From positions 1 to 18,221 of the forward strand of contig JAHEME010000008.1 in assembly GCA_024643825.1 (NCBI GenBank): a stretch of 18,221 bases of DNA, given 5' to 3'. Source of the DNA: Chloroflexota bacterium (GTDB taxonomy: Bacteria; Chloroflexota; Anaerolineae; Aggregatilineales; UBA3940). Below, one piece after another: positions 6,088 to 15,629 of the stretch (positions are counted from its first letter, which is position 1; every line of letters starts with the position of its first letter). The position numbers and the translations under genes are program-made. The notes beneath the pieces were generated by a model, which had not been told where the DNA came from, searched no databases, and saw nothing but the letters and a program-made list of their open reading frames with translations.

Positions 6088-7788
6088 TTAGATCAGACGT
6101 TCTGAATCGTCTTCTACTGAAGCATCCAGCGGGGTTGGCGGATTCGATTGGAGATGATGCTGGCTACCTGATGAACCCGCTGGCGACTCAGACGGCGGGA
6201 AGAGCGTGACCATACTTGACACATCTAAGAACTCGTCTCCGACAGGCTCAGATGGGAGCAGATCCGACTGCGACACTTCTTCTTCCCCTTCCTCCGGGGG
6301 TAGGCTCTCCAGGGTTGCGATTACATCCCGGCTTCGATCCTGCCATCCAGAATTGAGTCGTGTCAGAATTTCATCCGCACGTTCGGCGAAACCCCACGAT
6401 TGCTCGTAGTCGCCCATTGACAGATACAAGTCTGCAAGATTGGCCCAGACCACAGCCTGCTCGTGCAATAAGTAGGTATTTGCCAGAGAAGCACTGGCAG
6501 ATAGCAGCAGGCTCTCTGCCTGATCGTAATTCCCCTGCTGCTTGGCAAGAATCCCCTGGTGTGTCTTGATCATGGCGACATCTTCTTCAAGTCTCAACTC
6601 ACTCAAGAGACGAGATGCCTGAGAATAGTCCGTATGAGCTTGCGCCCAGTGCCCCATATCATCATGAACAGCACCTCGCTGTGCCAGCGCACGCCCCTCA
6701 GAGCGAGAATCTTTTGTACTGCGGGCATCCGTTAGTGCCTGTTCGACAGCTTTTAGCGCCTCTTCCTGTTGACCCAGATTCTTATGCGCAATCGAGAGAT
6801 TTATCAGGCTCGCGAAATGATCGTCCCCTGATTCGCCCTCCTCTTCAAATACTCGTAGATTGCGCCGATATGCCTGTATCCCGTTTTGATGTTTGCCTCG
6901 CAAAAGCTCCAGATTAGCAAGGTTATTCACAGTCTGGGCCATACCCTGATCGTCCTTCAACCGCTGAAAAATGGCGCGAGCGCGCTCATAAGCATTCCGT
7001 GCTTCTTCCCATTCTCCACGCCCTACCATCCAATGCCCCATCATTTGCAACCGATCAGCAGCGACTTCGGGAGCCTGACGTTTGCTCGCCAGATCCGACC
7101 ACCGCAGGAACGCTGCACGCGTCGTGCCCGTATCGTCTGCTACTTGTGCAATAGCGACCTGCAAAGCAGCAGCCTCTTCCAGCGTTGGGTCTAATGTCAG
7201 GGCCGATTCGACCGCCGCGAGCGCCAGCTCATTTTGCCCACGAGACCAGCCCGCATAGGCCCGGGCAAGTTGTCGCAAAGCCTCCAATGACCCAGGACGA
7301 GGGACAGCCTCTATGCGCTTCCGCAAATCATCCTCGATAACAGCTCCTAGCTGTTCCAGTACAGCGAGAACTACCCGATCGAAGAAGCGGCTGAAAGATC
7401 CAACAGGTGTAGACATTTCCATCGGGAGATCGCGCACATTGATTCCCTCCAAACGCAGGCTCAATCCAAGCATCTTCGCTTCGCCGTCAAGAACATAGCG
7501 GCCATAGAGAATGGCTTCAACCCCGGCTTTTCGTCGAAACGACTCCAATGAGGTTCGATCTGGAGGATTGGTCATGCCGCTTTCGCTCATCGTATGGGCG
7601 ACATCGTTGTAATCCATGACTGGCCACCCAACGGACTCAAGATGCCTGCTCAATAGGCGGGCAAGCAGCGCGCCTAACCACAGAGAGTCATCCGAGCGAT
7701 CCGGGGATACAAATGGGAGCACAGCAGCAAGCCCAGGCTCTGCACTCTCATCCGATTGAAAGGGAGTCAAAGAATTCGATTCTGCCAC
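6088..7788 (-). CDS. TPR-repeat protein with an N-terminal TolB-N/FlgO-like domain
   Basis: This 566-residue protein has no signal peptide or membrane helix. Residues about 20-140 (AAVLPF...LWLGALLARLLSRHLE..G, later GVEAILYGRYV) resemble the sensor-like domain found before TPRs in TolB-N/FlgO-type and cyclase-associated proteins; this is pattern recognition only. Residues about 165-505 hold tandem TPR-like helical pairs (for example NLANLELLRGKHQNGIQAYRRN, where N, L, G and A recur at TPR spacing), with A..Y..A..I helices typical of protein-protein scaffolds. The last 60 residues are acidic, Ser/Pro-rich and probably disordered. The start is GTG at 7788 with a GGGG tract about 8 bases before it; no nearby ATG fits. 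It follows sbcC by 14 bases, so the two are probably co-transcribed. The specific function is unknown. Confidence 0.8.
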   Translation of the reverse strand: MAESNSLTPFQSDESAEPGLAAVLPFVSPDRSDDSLWLGALLARLLSRHLESVGWPVMDYNDVAHTMSESGMTNPPDRTSLESFRRKAGVEAILYGRYVLDGEAKMLGLSLRLEGINVRDLPMEMSTPVGSFSRFFDRVVLAVLEQLGAVIEDDLRKRIEAVPRPGSLEALRQLARAYAGWSRGQNELALAAVESALTLDPTLEEAAALQVAIAQVADDTGTTRAAFLRWSDLASKRQAPEVAADRLQMMGHWMVGRGEWEEARNAYERARAIFQRLKDDQGMAQTVNNLANLELLRGKHQNGIQAYRRNLRVFEEEGESGDDHFASLINLSIAHKNLGQQEEALKAVEQALTDARSTKDSRSEGRALAQRGAVHDDMGHWAQAHTDYSQASRLLSELRLEEDVAMIKTHQGILAKQQGNYDQAESLLLSASASLANTYLLHEQAVVWANLADLYLSMGDYEQSWGFAERADEILTRLNSGWQDRSRDVIATLESLPPEEGEEEVSQSDLLPSEPVGDEFLDVSSMVTLFPPSESPAGSSGSQHHLQSNPPTPLDASVEDDSERLI

Positions 7789-7802
7789 GATAAACCCCTG
7801 TA

Positions 7803-10352
7803 TTACACTACTTCGATTTGTGCCCCATCTGAGGTCTTGGTCACTTCGATCCGTGCAGGGAAGGCTTCTTTTAGCTCATCAATATGTGTAATCACCAGGA
7901 TGAGGTCGAATTCGTCCTGAATCGCATTGATGGCCTGAATCAAACGCTCGCGCCCCTGAGAATCCTGTGTCCCAAAGCCTTCATCGATAATCAGCGTGCG
8001 CAACTGCGCGCCTGCCCGCCGAGCCAACAAACGCGATAGTGCAAGGCGCACAGCAAAGTTTACACGAAAAGCCTCCCCGCCACTGAAGGTTGCATAATCA
8101 CGCGTGCCAATCTCGTCTGCAATCTTAATGTCAAGGGTCTCTTTGATGCCCCCTGTGACTTTTTCTCGCTGCGTATCAAAGCGCAGATGCATCCGCCCAT
8201 CGGTCATACGTGACAAAATCTGATTGGCTTCCTGCTCAATTTCGGGGATGGCAGCTTCAATGATCATCGCAGGCACACCGTCACGGCCAAACGCAAGGCG
8301 GAGGTCTTCGAAAATGGTTCGATCCTCATTCAATTGGTCACGGTCTGCCAAAAGCTGAAGGCGGCGGGTACGCTGCTGATCAAGCGCGTTAAGGCGCTGC
8401 TGGGCGGCACCCACACGAACGCGCATGTCGCCTTCTTCATCACGCAGTGTATCGAGCTTCCCTTCCCACTCGCTGAGGCTGGCAAGCTGCTTCTCAAGTT
8501 CCTGAATGTGTAATGCAAGTATGTCGAGGCTCTCAGCGGATTCATCCCGCTGTACAGTCCAGATTGTTACCTGACGTTCTAACCCGATGATCGCTGCTTC
8601 TGCTTCTGGTGCGCCAGCCAATGCCCGATCCAGTTCCATCTTCTGCGCTTCATACACTTCATACTCCGACATGGAGGCTCGTGCTTGCTGGTGTGCAGCA
8701 TCATCATAGCCAATTGCTTCCAGTCTGGCTTCTACATCTGCAAGAGCGGCTTGCTCTTCGGCCAAGAATCCTCGTTTCTGTCTGACTGTCTCCATCTCCG
8801 CCAGACGGAGGTCAATTTCCTCCAATCGGGCAACCGCATCCTGTACACGAGAAGCACGATCGGAGGTTCGCACACGATACTCTCGTAAGGCTGGAAGCCT
8901 GTGCAGATTCTCCTCCGCCTCGTGAATCTGCTGGGCCAGTTCTTTTTCTTCTGCCCGTCGGGCGTCTACCTCGGCCCGATTGACGCGGTATTGATCTCCT
9001 CGATCCGTCCCGTCCCTCATCAGCCGGGACAGCAGTTCTTCCCGATGCTCATCACTCAAATTCTGACCACACAGTGGACAAATTGACTCGGTGGTGACCG
9101 TTATGCGCTTACGCTGCTCGTCCAGCGCATCCATTTCCACTTTTAGCGCACGATTCTGGCCTTCTAGTTCTGCACGCTGTTGCCCCAGCAGTTGCAGCTT
9201 CTCTCGCAGAGAATCTCTGCGAGTTTCGTGTTCTTCCAATGCTTCAATTTGACTCTCAATCTCCCCTAGAGAATCAGCTCCCGGCTGCTCATTGGCGATC
9301 TGCATGAGATCCGCGCGGCGATTCTCAAGACTCTTGATCTCCGATTCTGCCTCTAACTCGGCATGATGTATTACCTGCCGCATCTCTGCCGCCTGTTGAA
9401 AAAGCTCACGTTGATCGAGCAGCCGATCTGCAAACTCACGCTCTACACGCTGTGCATCCTTTAGGATATTAAAACCATCCTCAATCGCCTCACGGGATGA
9501 TAGGGCAGCTTCAAATCCTGCCAACCTTTCGAGATGCTGATTGCGTTCCCCAGCAATGCGATCAAGCTCTGATTTTGCCTGTGCCATACGGCTTTGTGCC
9601 TGGTCATAGCTCGCTCTATGAGAATCCCGTTCATGACGTGCATTTTCCAATTCTCGAACATGAATATCTGCCTCATGCACCTGTGCAGTGAGATCTTCCA
9701 GATCTTGCTGCGCTTGAATTAACTCTCGTTGAAACTCCGGCTCGCGCGATAGTTCAGACTCAATCGCCTCCAAATTGCTCTCGATCTGCGAAGTCTGATC
9801 ATCGATATGGCGGATTTGCGCCTTGGCTCGATCTTCATATCGATTCCAGGCTTCTAATCCTAGAATTTCCCCTAGAATCGCTTTGCGCTCGCCGGGTGTC
9901 CTCGTTGTAAACTCATCTGCACGGCCCTGTACAAGAAATGCTGAGTTGATGAATGTCTGATAGTCGAGGCGCAACAGCCGGGTGATCTTGTCCTGGGTTG
10001 CGCGGATCGTGCTCTCTCCGATATGACGCCAAGAATCGTCATCTGCAATTTCCAGCACCAGATGCGATTCTCCTCGCCCTTTTCGAGATCGATACCGTGA
10101 AATGCGGTAGAGAGAACCCTCCAGGGAGAAGGTAAGCGTGACGCTCATTTCAAGTTCATCACCGTGAATCAACTCATCATCACGCTGAGAACGTGCCTTA
10201 CCCCAGAGGGCCCATGTAATTGCATCCAGCAACGAGGATTTCCCCGCACCATTGGCCCCTGCCAGACAAGCTAAATGCAGCCCAGTAAGATCAAGAGGCT
10301 CCGGGGTTCGATAAGCAAGAAAGTTCACTAATTCCAGTCTAACAGGAATCAT
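7803..10352 (-). CDS. sbcC: Exonuclease subunit SbcC (Rad50-like SMC-family ATPase)
   Basis: SbcC is the ATPase arm of the SbcCD (Mre11-Rad50 type) nuclease, which processes double-strand breaks, hairpins and blocked DNA ends. The 849-residue product shows the full layout: MIPVRLELVNFLAYR start, Walker A GANGAGKSS (32-40), Q-loop region FLVQGRADEF near 140-150, two long coiled-coil arms, a zinc hook Cys425-Pro-Leu-Cys428, ABC signature FSGGEAF at 756-762, Walker B TLIIDE at 786-791 and an H-loop in VITHIDEL. The length is on the short side for SbcC, mainly in the coils. No sbcD nuclease gene is adjacent; the upstream neighbour is the phosphofructokinase, 37 bases away. No strong ribosome-binding site precedes the ATG, and the start is fixed by family conservation of the N-terminus. 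Confidence 0.93.
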   Translation of the reverse strand: MIPVRLELVNFLAYRTPEPLDLTGLHLACLAGANGAGKSSLLDAITWALWGKARSQRDDELIHGDELEMSVTLTFSLEGSLYRISRYRSRKGRGESHLVLEIADDDSWRHIGESTIRATQDKITRLLRLDYQTFINSAFLVQGRADEFTTRTPGERKAILGEILGLEAWNRYEDRAKAQIRHIDDQTSQIESNLEAIESELSREPEFQRELIQAQQDLEDLTAQVHEADIHVRELENARHERDSHRASYDQAQSRMAQAKSELDRIAGERNQHLERLAGFEAALSSREAIEDGFNILKDAQRVEREFADRLLDQRELFQQAAEMRQVIHHAELEAESEIKSLENRRADLMQIANEQPGADSLGEIESQIEALEEHETRRDSLREKLQLLGQQRAELEGQNRALKVEMDALDEQRKRITVTTESICPLCGQNLSDEHREELLSRLMRDGTDRGDQYRVNRAEVDARRAEEKELAQQIHEAEENLHRLPALREYRVRTSDRASRVQDAVARLEEIDLRLAEMETVRQKRGFLAEEQAALADVEARLEAIGYDDAAHQQARASMSEYEVYEAQKMELDRALAGAPEAEAAIIGLERQVTIWTVQRDESAESLDILALHIQELEKQLASLSEWEGKLDTLRDEEGDMRVRVGAAQQRLNALDQQRTRRLQLLADRDQLNEDRTIFEDLRLAFGRDGVPAMIIEAAIPEIEQEANQILSRMTDGRMHLRFDTQREKVTGGIKETLDIKIADEIGTRDYATFSGGEAFRVNFAVRLALSRLLARRAGAQLRTLIIDEGFGTQDSQGRERLIQAINAIQDEFDLILVITHIDELKEAFPARIEVTKTSDGAQIEVV

Positions 10353-10389
10353 TATGATCTACTGTCGGTTGACGAGGGCATAGATTCGC

Positions 10390-11547
10390 CTAGCTGAGGA
10401 ACATTGGCATGCCAGCCACATGTCGAATCTTGGGTTTATATTCTTCAATATCGTAAAGCTCACCGACATCAACAGTCTTTCGGCCCTGCATAATCATGCT
10501 CACGGGGATATCTGTGTAAACGCCGCCACGCAGCGCAACCATTCTTCCACTCTGACCTTTTAGAATTAGATCCATTGCCATATGTGCGTAGTTAAACGCC
10601 ACCATCAAATCAAGGGAATCGGGAACCCCAGACCGCATCAAGTAGGCTACTTGCTGATAAATGATGTGCTGACCTGTCCGTGCTTTGATCTCTTCGCCTA
10701 CTACCATGCCAACTCCGCCCAACTTCTGATGCCCATAAGCATCTGCCTCGCCACGTTGAACAATTTCTCCTTCTTCCATTCGTGCGCCTTCTGAAATTGT
10801 CATCATGGCATAATTGCTTGGATTCGTGGCCTTGTCCTTGGCCAGAAGATCGGCTAACTTTCCTACGTCAAAAGGAACTTCGGAAATAACGGCTCGATCA
10901 ACACCTGCAAGATAGGCCGCAATCAACGAAGTCTCTCCAGAATTACGGCCAAATAGCTCCACTACGGCAATTCGCTCGTGAGAGCCGGTGCTGGTGCGAA
11001 GGTTATTAATGAAATCTACGCTGCGCGTTACTGCCGTACTGAAACCAATGCAATAGTCGCTTCCGAAGACATCATTGTCCATCGTCTTTGGGATGCCCAT
11101 GACTTGCACACCTTCACGATGCAAACGCTCGGCATAGCTCAAGGTGTCATCTCCGCCAATGGCAATGATCACATTAAGCCCCAGAGTCTCAATGATCTTC
11201 AGCACATGAGGGCTATAGTCCGCCTTTTCCCCATTTGGCGACCACGTTTCATCGCGAAGAAACTCAGGAACGTCCTCCGGCTTCACACGACCCGGATTCG
11301 TACGGGAAGTGTGTAGAAACGTCCCCCCAGTACGTGCCACGCGTCGCACAGCATTCCTATCCAGGGTCATGACCCAGGATTCCTGTTCCTTGGAATCTGC
11401 CTCCATGTCATAGTTCAGTAGCCCAGCCCAGCCTCGGCGAATCCCGAACATCTCATGCCCGCTTTCAATGCCTCGTTCAACCAGTGCTTTGATGCAGGGA
11501 TTCAATCCTGGCACGTCACCGCCGCCTGTCAAAATGCCGATCTTCAT
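10390..11547 (-). CDS. 6-phosphofructokinase, probably pyrophosphate-dependent (PPi-PFK)
   Basis: PfkA-superfamily enzyme phosphorylating fructose 6-phosphate to fructose 1,6-bisphosphate in glycolysis. Visible are ILTGGGDVPGLN (5-16), the phosphoryl-donor loop GGDDT (131-135), the catalytic segment PKTMDND (153-159, Asp157 as base) and the substrate-binding ERIAVVELFGRNSG (191-204). ATP-PFKs carry Gly at the second position of GGDGS and in PGTIDND. Here these are Asp134 and Lys154, the pair established as marking PPi-dependent members, for which the reaction is reversible. At 385 residues it exceeds the roughly 320 of bacterial ATP enzymes, with extra sequence near 45-115. GGAG lies 8 bases before the ATG. 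It sits 38 bases after dnaE and 37 before sbcC. Donor preference is inferred, not shown. Confidence 0.9.
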   Translation of the reverse strand: MKIGILTGGGDVPGLNPCIKALVERGIESGHEMFGIRRGWAGLLNYDMEADSKEQESWVMTLDRNAVRRVARTGGTFLHTSRTNPGRVKPEDVPEFLRDETWSPNGEKADYSPHVLKIIETLGLNVIIAIGGDDTLSYAERLHREGVQVMGIPKTMDNDVFGSDYCIGFSTAVTRSVDFINNLRTSTGSHERIAVVELFGRNSGETSLIAAYLAGVDRAVISEVPFDVGKLADLLAKDKATNPSNYAMMTISEGARMEEGEIVQRGEADAYGHQKLGGVGMVVGEEIKARTGQHIIYQQVAYLMRSGVPDSLDLMVAFNYAHMAMDLILKGQSGRMVALRGGVYTDIPVSMIMQGRKTVDVGELYDIEEYKPKIRHVAGMPMFLS

Positions 11548-11585
11548 CTATTTCACTCCCATGTAGGAGAACAAAACAAACATAA

Positions 11586-14500
11586 TCACGCCACCTCTAC
11601 ACCCGTTGGTCCAACAATCAAGGCCAATTTTTGTAATAGGTCTGGGCAAACCTGCGTTGTGTCGTTTGGAAAATCTAACTCCACGCTTTCCTCATTGTCA
11701 ATCAATGTAATCGTGAATGCATCTCTGCCATGAAAGCTGATCAGGGTTCCGTAAATTCGCTGTAATCTCCGTTTATCCTGATCAGGGTTCTCCCCTCGTT
11801 CCACAAAGACTGTAAGATGCTGTGATTGATCTGGAGGCTCCGAGAGTTCTAATGGATGGCGTACATCTATATCGTTGACGGGATTCTGGTAGGATGGCTC
11901 CGGGACATCTCCATCGTCGTCAGGCAAATAGCCATCATCATCCTGAGAAAGCCAATCCTCATCGAGATCTTCATCCTCTGCAAAATCTGTCGGATTGATT
12001 GAGGTGCCTCTGCTGCTATTATGCCCATTTCCATTGCCCGGTACATTCTGGACTGGATCAACCATCTGTGGCCCGGCTGCCACAAAATTACCGATCTCGC
12101 GCAACGATTCCGCAAGATTGGGGGGAGGCGGCTCATCGTCATAGACTGCGGGCATCACAGCCGTCCAGGATTTCTGCATCAACGGCGAATCTGTCTGCGC
12201 CTCAAAAAGATCGAAATTCGTAGTTGCTTCCTCGCAGAGCAGCTTGGGATCACCTCGTGAAGTATCAAGCTTGCCACGCACTAGAAGAACGCGATCTGGC
12301 TCCCACAGATCTTTTGTCTCCTCCCATGTACTAGGCCAAATCACCACCTCCAACTGCCCGTACAGATCCTCTAATCCCGCAAACGCCATCGGTTTGCCAT
12401 TCTTTGTCACATGGGGGCGTACATAGGTAATCATCCCTGCCATTGTGACCTGCCGGTCGTGATGGCTCTCTGTGATTTCGCTACTATAGGCTGTTACAAC
12501 CGTCTTTATACGATCCACAAGCTGCTGAAGAGGATGAGCAGAAATGTAGACACCTACTAGCTCACGCTCCCATTGAAGCATTTCTCGTGGCGAGACATCC
12601 TGCGATAACTCGCTGACCAATACACCAGAGGACTCCGTATTCAGTTGCACACCCGTTGTGTCGCCAAACAGACTCATCTGCCCAACTTCCGCTGCACGGT
12701 GCTGGCTGCCAGAAAAACTCATCAAGCGGTCGAGCGATTCCAGAAGATTCAATCGGGGGGCAAGGCTGTCCAATGCACCGACCTTGATCAGACTTTCCAG
12801 GGCACGTTTTCCTACCTCGCGCAAATCTACGCGCTCACACAAATCCGCAACATCCGCAAATGGCTGATTCCCGCGCATCCTCATCACAGCTTCTACAGAA
12901 CCAATTCCTACGTTTTTGATCGCACTCAATCCATAGCGAATTGCTCGATCTCCTTCGCCTTGCAATTCAATGGTGAAATCATCCGCACTGAAGTTTATAT
13001 CCGGGGGAAGAACTTCAATGCCCATGCGACGGCAATCATTGATGTACCCCCCAATCTTGTCTGTGTTATCGCGCTCAATCGTAAGAAGCGCCGTCATATA
13101 TTCATGGGGATAATGCGCCTTCAAAAAAGCTGTTTGGACTGTAAGGATCGCATAATCTGCTGCATGTGATTTATTGAATCCGTACCGGGCAAAGAATTCA
13201 ATATCGTCAAAGATCCTGCCCGCCGATTCTGCATCGACTCCGTACTGTAAGCCATTCTTCTGAAAAATCGAGCGATGCTTGAGCAGATCTTTTTCCTTCT
13301 TCTTGGAGACAGCGCGACGCATCAGGTCTGCATCAGCAAGGCTATAGCCGAAAAGATCAGAAGCGATTTGCATAATCTGCTCCTGATAGACAATGATGCC
13401 AAATGTCTCCCCAAGGATCTTTTCCAGTAGAGCATGGTGATAGGCGACAGGCTCTTCGCCATGCATACGGCGAATGTATGCCGGGATATATTCCAGTGGC
13501 CCAGGACGGAACAGAGAAATCGCCGCAATAATGTGCTCAAACCGAGTTGGGCGCATCTCGGTTAGGACGCGCGTCATGCCGCCGCCTTCTACCTGAAAGA
13601 CACCGCTAGTTTCCCCGCGCGTAAGCAATTCGAACGCCTTGTCAAGGTCTTGATTGTGTTCTTCGTTATCAGGAACATGGCGGTAGGGTATGTTGAGTAA
13701 ATCGTATTTAACCCCATTGATCTGCTCAATTAGCTCACATGCCTTCCGCATGATGGTTAGCGTCCGTAGACCGAGGAAGTCTACCTTAAGCAGCCCAATC
13801 GACTCGACGATTTCCATCGGCCATTGGGAGACAGATCCCAGTCCATCGCCATTGCCGCCTTCGCCTCCTTTCGTAGGGCGATTGAGGGGGGTGTATTCCA
13901 CAAGTGGTTTATCCGCAATCAACACACCAGCCGCATGCGTACTGGCATGCCGAGAAATTCCCTCAAGCCGAGTCGCAGTGTCCAAAAGCTTCTTAATATA
14001 TGGGCGACCTTTATCCTCATATGCAATCTTTAGGTCGGGGATTTCTTCAATCGCTTGGGAAATGGTTACCCCTTTGCCAGGCACAGATGGAATCATTCGC
14101 GCCAACTGATCTACTTCCCCAAGGGGAATATCCATAGCCCGCGCAACATCGCGCACTGCTGCCCTCGCCCCCAGAGTCCCAAATGTGATGATCTGAGAAA
14201 CCTTATCCTCCCCATATTTCTCAACACAGTAGTCGATCATCTCTGCCCGACGATCATCCGGATAGTCAATATCGATATCGGGCATGCTCACCCGACCAGG
14301 ATTCAAGAACCTCTCAAATATCAGGCTATTCTGTAATGGGTCGAGATTTGTAATGCTCAGCAGATAAGCAACAATCGAGCCGGCCCCAGAACCACGGACA
14401 TTCCACCAGATGTCTTTGCGGCGCGCGTGCTCGCAAAGGTCCCATACAATCAGGAAGTAGGTATCAAATCCCATCTCATGAATGATGGACAACTCATGCT

Positions 14501-15470
14501 CTAATCGACTGCGAACCAACTCAGTGTCCGCACGATCCCCATACCGCGAGGGAAGCCCCTCTTCGCACTTGTACCGCAGATAGCTTTCTGCATCATATCC
14601 ATCTGGAACAGGAAACGCCGGGAGATGGTATTCCTTATGATCCAGATTAACATCGCACATCTCCGCAATCTTCAGCGTATTTGCAATTGCATCAGGCGCG
14701 TCCGCGAAAATGGCCGCCATCTCTTCTGGCGACCGCAAATAGTAACTATCATCGCTGAACCGGAGGCGCTTCTTGTCTCCAACCAGACTGCCTGTTCCAA
14801 TGCATAGTAAAACATCGTGAGGGTCTGCATCTTCGCGGCGAACATAATGAACATCATTGGTGGCAATGAGGGGGATATTTGCATATGGGGAGATTTCCAA
14901 CAAGGCTTCATTTAGCTGGCGAAGCTCAGGGATATCATGTTCTTGCAATTCCACATAAAATCGATCAGGGCCAAACACATCCTGATACCACCCAAGCTGC
15001 TTTCTGGCCTCTTTGTCTCGTCCTTCTACCAACATCCTTGGAATCTCTGCCGCAAGACACCCAGTGGTACAGATCAACCCTTCTGCGTGTGCAGCGAGAA
15101 ATTCTTTGTCGACACGTGGTTTATAATAGAAACCCTCTAATTGTGCTGCACTGGCAATCTTCAGCAGGTTCTTGTACCCTGTGTCGTTCTGAGCAATTAA
15201 TAGGAGATGATAGTTCTGACTATCGAGGCGTGGGTCGCGACCCCGCATATCCCGTGATGAGAGATATGCCTCCAAACCAATAATAGGTTTCACGCCTGCG
15301 CTCTTGCAAGCACGATAAAATTCAATCACTCCATACATGGCACCGTGGTCGGTGATGGCGAGCGAATCCATCCCTTGCTCAACAGTAAACTGCACAAGAT
15401 CCTTGATGCGACTCATACCGTCAAGAAGAGAGTACTCAGTATGAACGTGAAGATGCGCAAACGACGACAT
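11586..15470 (-). CDS. dnaE: DNA polymerase III alpha subunit (DnaE)
   Basis: This is the replicative C-family DNA polymerase. The 1294-residue product begins with a PHP domain (about 1-280: HLHVHTEYSLLDG at 6-18, AITDHG, later ATNDVHY) whose metal-ligand-type residues look retained. The palm follows with PDIDIDY (397-403; catalytic Asp398 and Asp400) and VDFLGLRTLT with Asp564. The beta-binding/OB-fold region is near 1000-1090 (VTMAGMITYVRPHVTKNGKPMAF). A very acidic, Asp-rich linker (about 1160-1195) precedes a C-terminal domain of about 100 residues. The frame extends 8 codons upstream to a TTG at 15494. ATG 15470 is preferred because it gives the family-typical N-terminus, with AGGGG about 10 bases upstream. 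Together with pfk, sbcC and the TPR gene it makes a close-packed minus-strand run. Confidence 0.96.
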   Translation of the reverse strand: MSSFAHLHVHTEYSLLDGMSRIKDLVQFTVEQGMDSLAITDHGAMYGVIEFYRACKSAGVKPIIGLEAYLSSRDMRGRDPRLDSQNYHLLLIAQNDTGYKNLLKIASAAQLEGFYYKPRVDKEFLAAHAEGLICTTGCLAAEIPRMLVEGRDKEARKQLGWYQDVFGPDRFYVELQEHDIPELRQLNEALLEISPYANIPLIATNDVHYVRREDADPHDVLLCIGTGSLVGDKKRLRFSDDSYYLRSPEEMAAIFADAPDAIANTLKIAEMCDVNLDHKEYHLPAFPVPDGYDAESYLRYKCEEGLPSRYGDRADTELVRSRLEHELSIIHEMGFDTYFLIVWDLCEHARRKDIWWNVRGSGAGSIVAYLLSITNLDPLQNSLIFERFLNPGRVSMPDIDIDYPDDRRAEMIDYCVEKYGEDKVSQIITFGTLGARAAVRDVARAMDIPLGEVDQLARMIPSVPGKGVTISQAIEEIPDLKIAYEDKGRPYIKKLLDTATRLEGISRHASTHAAGVLIADKPLVEYTPLNRPTKGGEGGNGDGLGSVSQWPMEIVESIGLLKVDFLGLRTLTIMRKACELIEQINGVKYDLLNIPYRHVPDNEEHNQDLDKAFELLTRGETSGVFQVEGGGMTRVLTEMRPTRFEHIIAAISLFRPGPLEYIPAYIRRMHGEEPVAYHHALLEKILGETFGIIVYQEQIMQIASDLFGYSLADADLMRRAVSKKKEKDLLKHRSIFQKNGLQYGVDAESAGRIFDDIEFFARYGFNKSHAADYAILTVQTAFLKAHYPHEYMTALLTIERDNTDKIGGYINDCRRMGIEVLPPDINFSADDFTIELQGEGDRAIRYGLSAIKNVGIGSVEAVMRMRGNQPFADVADLCERVDLREVGKRALESLIKVGALDSLAPRLNLLESLDRLMSFSGSQHRAAEVGQMSLFGDTTGVQLNTESSGVLVSELSQDVSPREMLQWERELVGVYISAHPLQQLVDRIKTVVTAYSSEITESHHDRQVTMAGMITYVRPHVTKNGKPMAFAGLEDLYGQLEVVIWPSTWEETKDLWEPDRVLLVRGKLDTSRGDPKLLCEEATTNFDLFEAQTDSPLMQKSWTAVMPAVYDDEPPPPNLAESLREIGNFVAAGPQMVDPVQNVPGNGNGHNSSRGTSINPTDFAEDEDLDEDWLSQDDDGYLPDDDGDVPEPSYQNPVNDIDVRHPLELSEPPDQSQHLTVFVERGENPDQDKRRLQRIYGTLISFHGRDAFTITLIDNEESVELDFPNDTTQVCPDLLQKLALIVGPTGVEVA

Positions 15471-15549
15471 TCTCAGCGATCCCCTGAAATCCAATGGTGT
15501 CTATGATAATGAAGAGGGAGTTAGAACGGGCATTCGATGCTTGTTGCTG

Positions 15550-15558
15550 AGTATATCA
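15550..15558 (-). promoter_or_regulatory. Candidate extended -10 promoter for dnaE
   Basis: On the minus strand, TGA followed by TATACT forms an extended -10 box about 80 bases upstream of the dnaE start, with no good -35 match at 16-18 bases. The predicted leader is about 70 bases. It may drive dnaE and, by read-through, pfk, sbcC and the TPR gene. Confidence 0.45.
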
Positions 15559-15629
15559 CGATTCCCGATTCAACGCGGAAAACGGCACTTTTAAGTCGCA
15601 AATCTCCAGGGCGAAATAGATAACGATAT

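Noticed and set aside
15471..15494. An 8-codon upstream extension of dnaE from TTG
   Set aside because: The rarer start codon adds residues absent from the family-typical N-terminus; ATG 15470 fits better.
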